NCBI GenBank assembly: GCA_028825045.1
Contig: JAPKAY010000040.1
Span: 1-34,804 of the forward strand
Direction of reading: 5' to 3'
DNA from: Halioglobus sp.
GTDB taxonomy: Bacteria > Pseudomonadota > Gammaproteobacteria > Pseudomonadales > Halieaceae
DNA: 34,804 bases
In this document: positions 34,799 to 34,804 of the stretch, in pieces
Layout: every line of letters starts with the position of its first letter
How positions within the stretch are numbered: the stretch's first letter is position 1
Position numbers and translations under genes: made by a program
The notes under the pieces: generated by a model
What the model was told of the DNA's origin: nothing
The model's database searches: none
The model's input: only the letters and a program-made list of their open reading frames with translations

Positions 34799-34804
34799 GT
34801 TCAA

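Noticed and set aside
1..34804. tRNA, rRNA, CRISPR array, phage or insertion-sequence genes
   Set aside because: None seen on reading both strands; no transposase, integrase or regular repeat-spacer pattern.

Overview
The window looks like chromosomal DNA of a Gram-negative, probably marine, gammaproteobacterium of the Cellvibrionales/Pseudomonadales type. This is inferred from gene content: an alanine-zipper Lpp/OprI-type lipoprotein with ErfK-type L,D-transpeptidases, a DUF6316-like small protein, a TonB-dependent receptor and a gltB-gltD pair. It was not tested by any search. No rRNA, tRNA, CRISPR array or insertion sequence was seen.

Positions 1-477 hold no convincing gene but carry a perfect-consensus CRP-type palindrome. 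Positions 478-28165 are mostly an accessory catabolic region, interrupted by a cell-envelope/housekeeping block at about 20.3-24.8 kb. On the plus strand lie an amidohydrolase, a Ddn-type nitroreductase and a classical SDR (1874-4507), then a luciferase-like oxidoreductase (12889-13755), a TetR regulator (15768-16373), a Rieske oxygenase (19048-20022), and an acyl-CoA synthetase plus a P450 (25122-28165). On the minus strand a compact seven-gene unit (12671 to 4575) encodes an NTF2-like protein, a CYP51-type P450, a small ferredoxin, an extended SDR, a MaoC hydratase, an Old-Yellow-Enzyme/dienoyl-CoA-reductase-like flavoprotein and a TonB-dependent receptor. Further minus-strand genes are a CYP125-like P450, a CYP144-like P450, an unusual 427-residue hypothetical and a CmcJ-like oxidoreductase.

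Together these suggest uptake and oxidative processing of a hydrophobic polycyclic or isoprenoid substrate such as a sterol or triterpenoid. In this reading the receptor imports it, P450s and the Rieske enzyme hydroxylate it, SDR, OYE and MaoC enzymes handle the redox and hydration steps, and the acyl-CoA synthetase activates an acid. The P450/ferredoxin/NTF2/SDR set resembles the mycobacterial cyp51 neighbourhood. The substrate is inference only. A 14-bp palindrome, ATAGT-N4-ACTAT, lies over the TetR promoter and again in front of the CYP51 operon, which predicts a shared local regulon.

The envelope block has two L,D-transpeptidases around a lipoprotein that ends in lysine, followed by a small membrane protein, the ribosome-assembly GTPase YlqF/RbgA and an ADP-ribosylglycohydrolase-like protein with altered metal-site motifs. 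The right end is core nitrogen metabolism: gltB-gltD (28751-34768) with a clear sigma70-like promoter, a structured leader and a terminator-like hairpin. Between the last P450 and gltB lies the decayed 3' end of another TonB-dependent receptor gene.
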